Shown here: positions 55,209-64,000 of the stretch, piece by piece
Layout: every line of letters starts with the position of its first letter
Position numbering within the stretch: the first letter of the stretch is position 1
Assembly: GCA_963680875.1 (NCBI GenBank)
Contig: OY804575.1
Span: 33,639,103-33,703,102, forward strand
Direction: 5' to 3'
From: Bathymodiolus brooksi
Lineage: Eukaryota > Mollusca > Bivalvia > Mytilida > Modiolidae
DNA: 64,000 nucleotides
Notes under the pieces: model-generated
The model's database searches: none
Told to the model about the DNA's origin: nothing
What the model saw: the letters and a program-made list of their open reading frames with translations, nothing else
Translations under genes and position numbers: made by a program

Positions 55209-55514
55209 GTAGCCGTTTTTGAGCGCCACCCTTTTTGTCATAGGCACTTCTTCTTTCGATCAAGGAGTCTCTACTGTTAATTTTTTACATTGTTTTTATA
55301 TTTTATAAAACACTTCCTGTTCATTGTATATACATGTATGTTCTTTTATGTTTTGAAAGAATTACGTCATTTAATAAATGACATTAAACTGGATACTGTG
55401 TTAACTATCAATAAGCCCTTGACAAAAACTAGCCGAGCTGTGGCCAGGGGAAAGATTTAAAGATTTCCATTCTGTACATTGTGTATACACTTAGTCTGGA
55501 TGGAACATAAATAT
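55209..55514 (+). repeat. 305-bp direct repeat, copy 2
   Basis: Second copy, 866 bp downstream of the first, same orientation. Differences are small: an extra ACATGT, one A lost in an A-run, and GTGTATACAC for TTGTATACCC. A further short echo, GGTTGAGCGCCACC, is at 55088. Confidence 0.92.
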
Positions 55515-55559
55515 GGGTTACTTTAATCTTGTTTGTCATTCAAATAATGTGACGCTGGA

Positions 55560-55910
55560 TAGCTCGGGTTCCCGGATGACGGAAAGGCGGGTCTCTCGAT
55601 GGGGATTGTCGGGTTATAAAACGGAAAGCATGACCGTGTACCATAGTGGATAGCATGTATGGAGAGGGCCATGCTTACTGCACGTTAAAAATCTTCTTTT
55701 GTAGATTTCGAAAAAGAGTAGGTATATTGTAGCCGCTACAAAAGACTAAATGTTTTGTCCCTACGCAACTCTCCATAATTTGTCAGTGGCAGACTTTCAC
55801 CCGGTTGACAATTTCTCCCTCATATCTGTATTGTTGTTACATATTGTTGTAACTTGTTCTCGTTCTGAATATAGCTGACATTTTGCACGCTGTAAGTTAT
55901 GTAATAATCA
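55560..55910 (-). repeat. Dispersed repeat (TTAACGTC family), inverted copy
   Basis: It contains TTGTAGCCGCTACAAAAGAC, CCCTACGCAACTCTCCATAA and AACTTGTTCTCGTTCTGAAT. It is related to 41527-41900 and 43005-43290. Confidence 0.45.
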
Positions 55911-56274
55911 ATAATATATGTGACCCTGGGGAGTGAATAGATAGTCAGCCATCTCTTAGAATGTACAATAGACATGGTTTCTCTTGTAATCTACTTTCGT
56001 GTTTTGGGTCAAATGCAAATTTACCATGATCAATACATGTCCTTTTTATTATTTTATTTAACTTGTTAACCTTGATGTGGTGTGGTTTTCGTACAATTTC
56101 ATTGGCTAAATCTGTCACGTGATATACAGAATATTTAATGTATTTTTTCCACTGTGAAGAAACTAGACTTCTTGTTTCTATTTTTACGTATATTGACGCA
56201 ATGTTTCTATGTTTACGTATATTGACACTATGTTACTAAATTTAGAAGCGCCAGTTCCTCAGCAGACGAAAAGA

Positions 56275-57140
56275 AATTTTTTTAATTTATCAGTATTCAA
56301 AAATTTCACAAAGTTCTGAAATAAAAAAAATAAAAAAATTTTAGTTCAAAATTTCAAAATTTCAAAAATTTCAAAAAAATTCAAAAATTTCAGTTTTCAT
56401 AAAATTTCATAAAATTTCAAAAAAATTTCAAAATTCTAAGTTCAAAATTTCAAAAATTTCAAAAAAAATAAAAATTTCAAAAATTTTAAAAATATTTCAA
56501 AAATTTCAGTTTCCATAAAATTTCAAAATTTTAATATCTAAATAATAATATTGAACAACATATGTAATATAAAAATTAAGGACTTTTAACTGTCCATATT
56601 CGTCCTCGGTCAATATAATCCTAACAGGTCCATATATAACATATTGACCTCGTAAAAAGTCCATAATTGATAAATATTTCATCTTAACAGATCGCTTTCC
56701 TACGGAAATGAAATTACATTTTATCTGAACACTTTTCAATGTTAGAATTTTAATCGATAATAGTATACAAATATAGCCTTCCATTGAGGTCAGTCAATAC
56801 ATGGATTTATAGACGTAAAAATATATAACGACCTCGGACGATGGATATATTTTTAGGTCTATAAATCCATGTATTGACCGAAATGGTAGGCTATAATTGT
56901 TTTATCATTTTTCAATATTATTATTTAAATATTAAAATTTTGAACTTTTTGAAAATTTTATCATTTTGAAATTTTTTGACAATTTTGAAATCATGAAATT
57001 TTTGAAAGTTTGGAAATTTTATGAAAATTTTTAAATTAAATTTTTTTTTTAATTTTGAGCTTTAAAATAAAAATAATAATAATTTTATAATTTTGAAATT
57101 GTTTGAAAATTTTGAAATTTTATGAAATTTGTTGAAATTT
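56275..57140. repeat. Low-complexity foldback element
   Basis: The left arm is A-rich text made of AAATTTCAAAA words (56330-56530) and the right arm T-rich GAAATTTTGAAA words (56930-57140). Near the centre 56770-56828 (TAGCCTTCCATTGAGG; AATACATGGATTTATAGACG) pairs with 56848-56900. An outer pair, 56524-56556 and 56912-56944, is offset by about 200 bp, showing an insertion in the left half that holds a 92-codon minus-strand open frame with no recognised domain. Confidence 0.7.
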
Positions 57141-57142
57141 TG

Positions 57143-57226
57143 GAAAATACATTACTAAATCGTGTATAGCACGGATGTTTCTAAAAAATACATTGATAAA
57201 TCATGTATAGCACGGATGTTTCTAAA
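57143..57226. repeat. 41-bp tandem duplication
   Basis: Two copies around TGTATAGCACGGATGTTTCT, beside the Tc1/mariner element and the foldback repeat. Confidence 0.85.
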
Positions 57227-57351
57227 AATAAATTTGTATATGTAATAATATACAAAAATGATAATAAATAATAAAATATTTAGAGATGAAATAACACATG
57301 TTTGATCTGGATAACGTTCCCCTTTCATTAGATGGTCGGTTGGTATATATA

Positions 57352-58947
57352 CTCCGCAAAAAAAGTTAAGGACCATATTTTTCCAGAAGTATAAAAAAGT
57401 TCTAGTTTATATTTGAAAGTTGATTTGTTGCTAATCTGGACCTCCATACATCAATAATCAATATTATCGAGTACACCTTTTTTGTGCTTACATTGCGTAC
57501 GTGACAATGAGTCTGCACTGTATTGATATTGATTTTCTGCTGTTTCCAAAGTGGTCTATAGACAGTGAATTTTTCCAAACAGCTGTAGAAAAATGATTTC
57601 TTGGTAAATTCGTGTACATTTGTCACTTTTGAACATTTAAACATTTAAAGATGCCGATGAGAAGGCACTTGACAGTAGAGGAAGCCTCGAGAGCCATGGG
57701 TTTTCTGCAAACTGGTCTTTCGCAACGCCAAGTGGGTGCACAGTTTAACGTTAGCCATACAGTAATCGGACGGTTATGGACACGTTACCAACAGACTAAT
57801 AGTGTACAACGGAGACCACAAAATGGCCAACCTAAACGTACGACAGCCCATCAAGACCGTCAAACAGCATTGCTAGCGAAGCGAAATCGAATGTCATCAG
57901 CCGTTACATTGAATAGAGAGTTTCATGCAGCATCAGGAGTTCGGATTTCTACACAGACGGTTAGAAACCGACTTCATGCATCTGGTTTGCATGCTAGAAA
58001 ACCTGCTGTACGACCTCCATTAACTGCACGCCACCGTAATTGCCGTCTTCAGTTTGCCAGGCGTCATGCCAACTGGGGTGTACGTCGTATTCGACCTGTA
58101 CTTTTCACAGATGAATCTAGGTTCTGTTTAGATTTTCATGATGGTCGAAGACGAGTTTGGAGGCAGAAGAATGAACGATTTAAGAACTGTTGTGTGGCTG
58201 AACATGATCGATTCGGTGGGGGCTCCGTTATGGTTTGGGGTGACATTAGCTACGATGGTTCTACAGACCTCTATGTCATCAGAAATGGATCTTAGACCGG
58301 TATAAAATATCGTGATGAAATCCTTACTCCTATTGTTAGTCTTTACGTTGGTGCAATTGGCGATGATTTCATACTGATGGATGGCAATACTAGACCTCAT
58401 CGCGCTAGAATCGTCAATGAGTATCTCCAGCAGGAATCAATCGAGCGCATGGACTGGCCAGCAAAGTCTCCGGACCTAAATCCGATAGACCATGCTTGGG
58501 GACATCTTGCAACGTCGGATTTCAAATCGACAAATCCAGCCAAACTCCCTACAAGAGCTAGCAGATGCACTCTTTGATGAATGGTGAAGGATTCCTCAGG
58601 TTGAATTTCAAACACGAATTCGCAGCTTCCAAAATCGTTGTAGAGAGTTATTCGTGCGCGAGGTGGACATACTCGATATTAATGTTTAAATTGTTGACAT
58701 TTTGTGACATTTCAATTAATTCGTAACTTTTTTGATAATCATGGAATCTTTTAAAAATTCGAAAATTTAGTGTTATCGTTTTTGACCGTCGCTGTGTTCC
58801 ATATGCAATAGTAGAATCGCTTGAAATAAATTTTTTATTTACCATAGTGTTCAAAAATTTCAAAATATTTACCTATGCTATTTATATTATTTATTGTTAT
58901 TTATTAAATTCATTTTTTCAAAATGGTCCTTAACTTTTTTTGTTGAG
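57352..58947 (+). mobile_element. Tc1/mariner DNA transposon, full length but inactive
   Basis: The 1.6-kb element is bounded by inverted termini CTCCGCAAAAAAAGTTAAGG (left) and, read inverted, CTCAACAAAAAAAGTTAAGG (right), each followed by ACCAT and flanked by TA, the target of this superfamily. It contains one broken transposase gene (57651-58690). It is inserted between the foldback repeat and unique AT-rich DNA. Confidence 0.95.
57651..58690 (+). pseudogene. Tc1-type transposase, broken
   Basis: It starts at an ATG (MPMRRHLTVEEASRAMGFL) with the paired-like helix-turn-helix region (LSQRQVGAQFNVSHTVIGRL) and a basic RRPQNGQPKRTT hinge. The catalytic Asp are D154 in VLFTDESRF and D244 in ILMDGNTRPH. 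The third acidic residue, normally Glu in SPDLNPIEH, is Asp here (SPDLNPIDH, residue 280). A TAG at 58293-58295 interrupts the frame once. After LPTRASRC the frame is lost; the usual C-terminus (LQELADALFDEW, then RSFQNRCRELFVRE) continues in another frame with one more stop. The transposase is inactive, but inactivation looks fairly recent. Confidence 0.93.
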
Positions 58948-59191
58948 TATATATGTTTTTCTATCTGACTAGTTTGTTGCACTAGATGACATGTGTTTGT
59001 AGACAAAATATTGTTGCAAATTATATTAGAACGAAACATATTATAAGGATTTTGCAGAAAGAGAGTCAAAATGTTGAAAATAATTGTTAATACATTTTTC
59101 CATATATTATTTAATTTTCTATCCAGAATCATCCCTGAAATCAAGACCGATATATTTTCTGTGATGTAAAGAAAACCACAATTGTAATGAT

Positions 59192-59692
59192 TTTAGGGAC
59201 TCGCTGCTCCCGTGCCATCTTAGTTAGGGACTCGCTGCTCCCGTGCTATCTTAGTTAGGGACTCGCTGCTCCCGTGCTATCTTAGTTAGGGACTCGCTGC
59301 TCCCGTGCTATCTTAGTTAGGGACTCGCTGCTCCCGTGCTATCTTAGTTAGGGACTCGCTGCTCCAGTGCCATCTTAGTTAGGGACTCGCTGCTCCCGTG
59401 CCATCTTAGTTAGGGACTCGCTGCTCCCGTGCCATCTTAGTTAGGGACTCGCTGCTCCCGTGCTATCTTAGTTAGGGACTCGCTGCTCCCGTGCTATCTT
59501 AGTTAGGGACTCGCTGCTCCCGTGCTATCTTAGTTAGGGACTCGCTGCTCCCGTGCTATCTTAGTTAGGGACTCGCTGCTCCCGTGCTATCTTAGTTAGG
59601 GACTCGCTGCTCCCGTGCTATCTTAGTTAGGGACTCGCTGCTCCCGTGCTATCTTAGTTAGGGACTCGCTGCTCCCGTGCTATCTTAGTTAG
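59192..59692. repeat. 31-bp tandem array, about 16 copies
   Basis: The unit is TTAGTTAGGGACTCGCTGCT plus CCCGTGCTATC. Variation is nearly limited to GCTATC versus GCCATC. It is GC-richer than the surrounding DNA. Confidence 0.97.
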
Positions 59693-60016
59693 CATTTAAA
59701 CTCTTTTTTGCAGTATTTTTCATGGCTTTTACTGTTTTCAAGATATCTAAAATGGGATCAAGACCTAAAATTATGAGTTTTTATTTGAAATTTGACCTAT
59801 TTCTTATGAAATGCGTACTTGCACCTTTACAACCCGATTCTGCCTAATGATGACTTACGCTGGCCAATAATTATTTCTCATTACAAATGATGCAGGAGGA
59901 AACATTTTTCAACTTGCTGCGGTCGTATCATGCTGCGCCCGCCGTAGATAATTTTTGATGAATAATGATAACTGCTTTGTTCTATGCCAACACTCCGAGT
60001 TGGACTTGTATAAAAG

Positions 60017-60175
60017 ACCTATCGCTCCACTTGGACACATTATCCTGGGTCCGAGGCAGTCAGTCAGTACTTTTATTCCTAACTGTTGCGTGTCTAACAA
60101 AGAAGCAACAAACGGCGTGTGATCGAACTCACGATTGATCGCATTAGGGGTGCACGCCAATCATGACACCACCAA
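60017..60175 (-). mobile_element. tRNA-derived SINE, diverged copy
   Basis: CCACTTGGACACATTATCC and GGTCCGAGGCAGTCAG match the SINE core at 11960-12010, and GAAGCAACAAACG matches its linker. The tRNA-like head (read inverted) keeps the B-box GAGTTCGATC. A tail-like GTCCACTTTGTACTGGACCA lies at 60588, beyond a minisatellite. Confidence 0.6.
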
Positions 60176-60475
60176 GGAGGTAACGAGGATTACCAGGAAG
60201 TTACAGGTGCACAAATTTCAATGGTTTGTAAAATACAGATATTTCAATGATTGTATAAGTAACATACCTCAAAATAGAAAGCGTGGTTTATTATATGTTC
60301 GGAGTTGTCAAAAATGCCACCAAATACACACCATGATTTATATAAACTCATCTAATTATGTACAAATGCATATAGGATTCCAACTCTGAAAATCCAATGT
60401 TTATCTGTAATAGAGTGAGTTATTGTTGTTTAGTGATCAATGGTCTTTTTTTCTTTTCAGTTATATCTTTGTGTG

Positions 60476-60576
60476 AATAATGTACATTCAATGAAATGAC
60501 AATAATGTACATTCAATGAAATGACAATAATGTACATTCAATGAAATGAGAATAATGTACATTCAATGAAATGACG
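60476..60576. repeat. 25-bp tandem repeat, four copies
   Basis: The unit is AATAATGTACATTCAATGAA plus ATGAC. It lies directly before the SINE-tail-like CACTTTGTACTGGACCAATA. Confidence 0.93.
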
Positions 60577-60609
60577 ATGTCCACTTTGTACTGGACCAAT
60601 ATGCAATGA

Positions 60610-61765
60610 CTTATTTACCACATTTTTTTAAATAACTAAACTTTCAATGAATTCTACAAAATAACTAAAATAGCAAATAAGCATTCTACAGATAAAACAT
60701 TAGACATAAGTGCTTGAACTGGCTGTTATAATACATTCTAATCAAAGAAGTAATAAATGAAACACATGTTTTATTCTATTTGGTGTTTAAGCTTTGTCTC
60801 TCGACAACATCCATAAACAAATAATAATGCTTTTTGCTTTTATAAAGACATCAAATTGCAGAAATTCAATAAACATTTAATTTTTACTGCAACATATGTT
60901 ATTTCCTTCATTCACAAAGAAATTAAACTGACTAAATATCAAATATTGCTGCACTATTAGTCTATAATTATGTTGGTTTCTTGTACCTTGATGTTATTTA
61001 CATATACACAAATGTATTTTAACTGAGAACCAAACTTTATAATGGTCTATAATGATTGGTCAATGTGTGTATAGATTTTATTGGTAAAAAGAATATTACT
61101 CATTATCATGTGTGGCCGTTGTATAGTAAGTCAATGTATTTAATGTTTCGTATTACGGAGTTGTATTTTCAGTTGTTTAAATATTTTGTCAAGGGACAAG
61201 ATCATGTAAATGATACTCAATTTGGGTAGCTTGTGGATTAATACTATCAATAGTTAAAGAAATCTTACCAGTAGTACATCTGTCAAGTGAGGAATATGTT
61301 ATGTCATATGCTTTATCTTTACCTGAATTGTATTTACATCTATATATGTGTTGGTTAATGTTACAATGTCAAGGTTTTTTTTCAAGAGTTTGTTCTTAGG
61401 GAGGATTGTATATTTTATTTGTCCAGCAGAGCAAGCCAGCACCCCTTACCAAAGGATCATGCCCTGCATCGAAAAAGCTATGTCATATTTCCATGCCCTG
61501 TGGTTCCCTCGGGGATGTACGTTGAGAATATAAGAATTATACATAAATTTAATTTTCTATCGCACTATTTGTATCTTACAGGTTTAGAACAATAGTTTAA
61601 TGATAATGAATGTCTAATTAGTATATCAAAGTGTCTGAAAACAATACAATATATATGATATGTATCTAAACTATATATATATTTATAACCAAGATGTTAA
61701 TTTTTCGTTATTTATAAGTTTTACCTGCTATAATGACAGACACCCTAGAAAATACTAAAATTTAG
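60610..61765. other. AT-rich non-coding stretch, nothing recognised
   Basis: No exon or element supported. It would be intronic if the possible exon at 29685 belongs to the patatin-like gene. Confidence 0.45.
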
Positions 61766-61769
61766 AACA

Positions 61770-61872
61770 ATACGCCATGATGTAATTGTTAGAACTAAGC
61801 GCCATCAAGTAATTGTTAGAGCTATACGCCATCATGTAATTGTTAGAGCAATACGCCATCATGTAATTGTAC
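61770..61872. repeat. 27-bp tandem repeat, four copies
   Basis: Units around TACGCCATCATGTAATTGTT with AGAGCAA between them; about 140 bp upstream of the patatin-like exon. Confidence 0.9.
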
Positions 61873-62007
61873 TATCCTAAAGATTCCGCCCCGAAATAAT
61901 TCAGTTCTACTTATTTTGCACTTAAGAATCCATGATAAAAACACATTTGGTATTGGTTTTTGTTGTTGTGTCTATTAAATGTACTGACCTGATTGGTTTT
62001 TTTTCAG

Positions 62008-62248
62008 GTTTCAGAACAAAGCTCAATAACCGGTTACTTTTATAGAGCTTGGAGAAGTCTAATGGGTAATTATCTATACCCACGAGTAGCAGAAAATAGT
62101 CACACTACAAAATCTGTTGACGCTAGAACCAAAATAACAGAGGCTCGGGAAAAATACCTAAAACAAATATTAGAAGACGAGAAAGAACAAATGCCCAATG
62201 GCAAATTATATGACGTTGTTGACGGTGCAATACCAACTACCTCTAAAG
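62008..62248 (+). CDS. Patatin-like gene exon (N-terminal region)
   Basis: The acceptor is a T-run then TTTTCAG at 62007; the donor GTAATA follows 62248. Length 241 (80 codons plus one base). It reads VSEQSSITGYFYRAWRSLMG then NYLYPRVAEN and a charged helix. The frame enters in phase 0, so the previous exon should end on a codon boundary, as the candidate at 29685-29806 does. Confidence 0.7.
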
Positions 62249-63218
62249 GTAATAGGTCTATTTTAAAATTTATTGTGTATTGGAAAAAGAAATTACAAAA
62301 ATGTTTGTAGGTAATATAAATATATTCATGTATTGAATATATGTAGAACGACACTTTTGTTTAATTGGGAATGTTTTGTAGATTATTGTTTGTCCTTTTT
62401 CGTTTAGTCATTAGTATTATCTTTCCTTTTTCGATTGATGGCTTCTGGTTGCCCCTTTTGTTATCTACAAACTTTTTTTTGTTCACCTAGTTCTGCTGAT
62501 ATATTCCTTTCGTCTGTCGTCTTCATCGTCCGGTCCCCCTAATGAACAGAAAATTAAAGAGTGTGTATAAACGTTTTACATTTCAGTCTCGTTTCCAAAA
62601 ACAAATGGGCAAACGCACCCATTCATGCTTTTTGTCGAGAGGAAATCAAGATGGTCGGCGCCTATATAGTGCTAATATTCTAATAAACCGCCTAAGTGAT
62701 TTTTACGAGTTTTCGTGACACCACTGAACCATTTGGAATGAAAATGGATTGATATGTTTTGGCTTGGTCATCTATAAAGTGTACATTATGTTGTGATGAT
62801 AGGATATCCAGCATAGAAAGGAGATTGTTTAGCATAGTTCACTGATGATTTCTTTTTAGATTTCTTTACTAATGTAAAACCATCTTGTCTAAAGAAATTC
62901 TTCTGGGACACTGCTTTACTGATAGTGTTTTGTATGCAATAGGCATCCAGCTTATAGTAGTAATAACCAAATGAGCGATACTGGGCCATGTTAGCCTTCA
63001 GTTTGGAAGCACACGAAATGCTTTTTAACAAGACGAAATAACGTATTATGTTGATTTTTACTGTAGGTAAACGAGTTTTACACAGGATGCCGTCCTTTCT
63101 AAGTGATATTGAGATGGCAGCAATCAACATAAACACAAAAGACTATGACTTTCCTTTTGAAAATTTGGTATTTGAAGGCGGTGGGAATAAAGGCTTAGCT
63201 TACTGTGGAGCTATTCAG
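62008..63218 (+). CDS. Patatin-like phospholipase (PNPLA type), two exons, continues beyond window
   Basis: Exons 62008-62248 and 63067-63218 join in phase (TTSK-G-KRVLHRM). Patatin domains are lipid acyl hydrolases using a Ser-Asp dyad; the oxyanion hole is the glycine-rich DGGGxRG/K motif at the domain start. Here the second exon ends with ENLVFEGGGNKGLAYCGAIQ, exactly that motif (GGGNKG) and the following helix start. The catalytic GxSxG Ser and the Asp lie in later exons outside the window. About 110 residues before it show no domain that I recognise (SITGYFYRAWRSLMGNYLYP; a charged REKYLKQILEDEKEQM). Enzymatic activity cannot be judged from this part. Confidence 0.8.
62249..63066. other. 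Intron of the patatin-like gene
   Basis: It lies between the two supported exons. No internal element recognised; a minus-strand frame at 62786-63136 partly overlaps the next exon and is a shadow. Confidence 0.6.
63067..63218 (+). CDS. Patatin-like gene exon with glycine-rich oxyanion motif
   Basis: The acceptor is TTTTTACTGTAG and the donor GTAAAT. Length 152 (two bases plus 50 codons), ending in phase 0. The exon codes KRVLHRMPSFLSDIEMAAIN, then FPFENLVFEGGGNKGLAYCG and AIQ. Its last 33 bases and the donor site are the source of the minisatellite that follows. Confidence 0.85.
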
Positions 63219-63910
63219 GTAAATCTTTAAATCTGATAAAGCCTTAGCTTACTGTAGACATCTGATAAAGACTAGATTACTGTGGAGATATGCAGGTAAA
63301 GTTTGATTGCTGATAAAGCCTACCTTACTGTGAAGCTATTCAGGTAAACTTTGATTTCTAATAAAGGCTTAGCTTACTATGGACATCTGATAAAGACTAA
63401 ATTACTGTGGAGATGTTCAGGTAAATTTTGATATATGATAAAGGTTTAGTTTACTGTGGAGATATTCAGATAAATTTTGATATATGATAAAGGTTTAGTT
63501 TACTGTGGAGATATTCAGGTAAATTTTGATATATGATAAAGGTTTAGTTTACTGTGGAGATGTTCAGGTAAATTTTGATATATGATAAAGGTTTAGTTTA
63601 CTGTGGAGATATTCAGGTAAATTTTGATACATGATAAAGGTTTAGTTTACGCGGATGTTCAGGTAAATGTTGATTTCTGATAAAGGCTTAGCTTACTATG
63701 GAACTATTCGGGTAAAACACATTATTTGATAAAGGCTTAATTACTATGAAGCTATTCGGGTAAAGTTTGATATCTGATAAAGACTTGTCTTACTGTGGAG
63801 CTATTGGGGTATTTTTTTTTATCTGATAAAGCCTTAGCTTATTTTAGGGCCTTTCGGTTAAATATTAATATGATATCTAATAAAGTCTTAGTAAGGCTTA
63901 GCATACTGTG
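63219..63910 (+). repeat. Degenerate ~49-bp minisatellite derived from the exon-intron junction
   Basis: About 12 units, each copying the last ~33 bases of the preceding exon plus ~16 bases of intron: GATAAAGGTTTAGTTTACTG, then TGGAGATATTCAG and GTAAATTTTGATA. Central units at 63430-63620 are nearly identical; outer ones are diverged or truncated. Most keep CAGGTAAA, a consensus 5' splice site, and many still encode KGLVYCGDIQ in front of it. Confidence 0.9.
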
Positions 63911-64000
63911 ATAAAACGAATGAATGATTATGGTCTTAACACTAAATGAGCAATTTTTCAGCTATACAATGGCGAGAACTATAGTTACATTTTGTTGAGA

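Noticed and set aside
54344..55514. LTR retrotransposon with two 305-bp LTRs
   Set aside because: No TG...CA ends, primer-binding site, polypurine tract or coding part could be identified; recorded only as a direct-repeat pair.
59192..59692. Interstitial telomere repeat (TTAGTTAGGG inside the unit)
   Set aside because: Only one partial TTAGGG-like string per 31-bp unit; the rest of the unit is unrelated.

Overview
This is animal nuclear DNA, and most likely from a marine bivalve mollusc of the mussel type. The basis is a spliced metazoan-style soluble guanylate cyclase gene with GT-AG introns, AT-rich DNA packed with minisatellites, tRNA-derived SINEs, Penelope-like and CR1/jockey-like retroelement debris, a Tc1/mariner copy and several palindromic elements. 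The species assignment is inference from the repeat types; nothing prokaryotic is present.

Two host genes are visible, both on the + strand. (1) The 3' part of a soluble guanylate cyclase, closest in features to the beta-2 type (GUCY1B2), runs from 2888 to 23433 in eight exons. The splice phases agree at every junction and join into one open frame of about 512 residues: the end of the heme domain (HNOB), the HNOBA/PAS-like domain, the signalling helix, the cyclase catalytic domain and a C-terminal CaaX prenylation motif. The first exons lie upstream of the window. (2) A patatin-like phospholipase (PNPLA-type) gene begins to appear at the right end, with two clear exons (62008-62248 and 63067-63218) and a possible 5' exon far upstream at 29685-29806. 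It continues past the window.

The rest is intronic or intergenic repeat DNA. From left to right: a 38-bp array (1-2751), an ATCA microsatellite, a 5.6-kb array of 47-bp units and a 1.2-kb array of 23-bp units with a 551-bp higher-order period, all in introns of the cyclase gene. Next come a Penelope-like reverse transcriptase copy in a later cyclase intron, and a 3-kb array of 46-bp units starting less than 500 bp after the cyclase stop codon. Then there are 30-bp, 31-bp and 46/48-bp arrays, a 3.8-kb element with inverted termini (about 34.6-38.4 kb), a palindromic tRNA-like repeat and a 25-bp array. A 4-kb TTAA-flanked inverted-repeat element (44382-48358) carries a dead LINE inside it. The right third holds several palindromes and duplications, a 1.6-kb Tc1/mariner element with broken transposase, and a 31-bp array.

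The observations most worth following are these. The cyclase subunit seems to carry both metal-binding aspartates and the nucleotide-binding residues in one chain, plus a prenylation motif. The patatin exon end and its 5' splice site have been copied into a degenerate minisatellite of splice-site-like units in the following intron. Two large inverted-repeat elements have no recognised transposase. A tRNA-like SINE head is present as a near-perfect palindrome.
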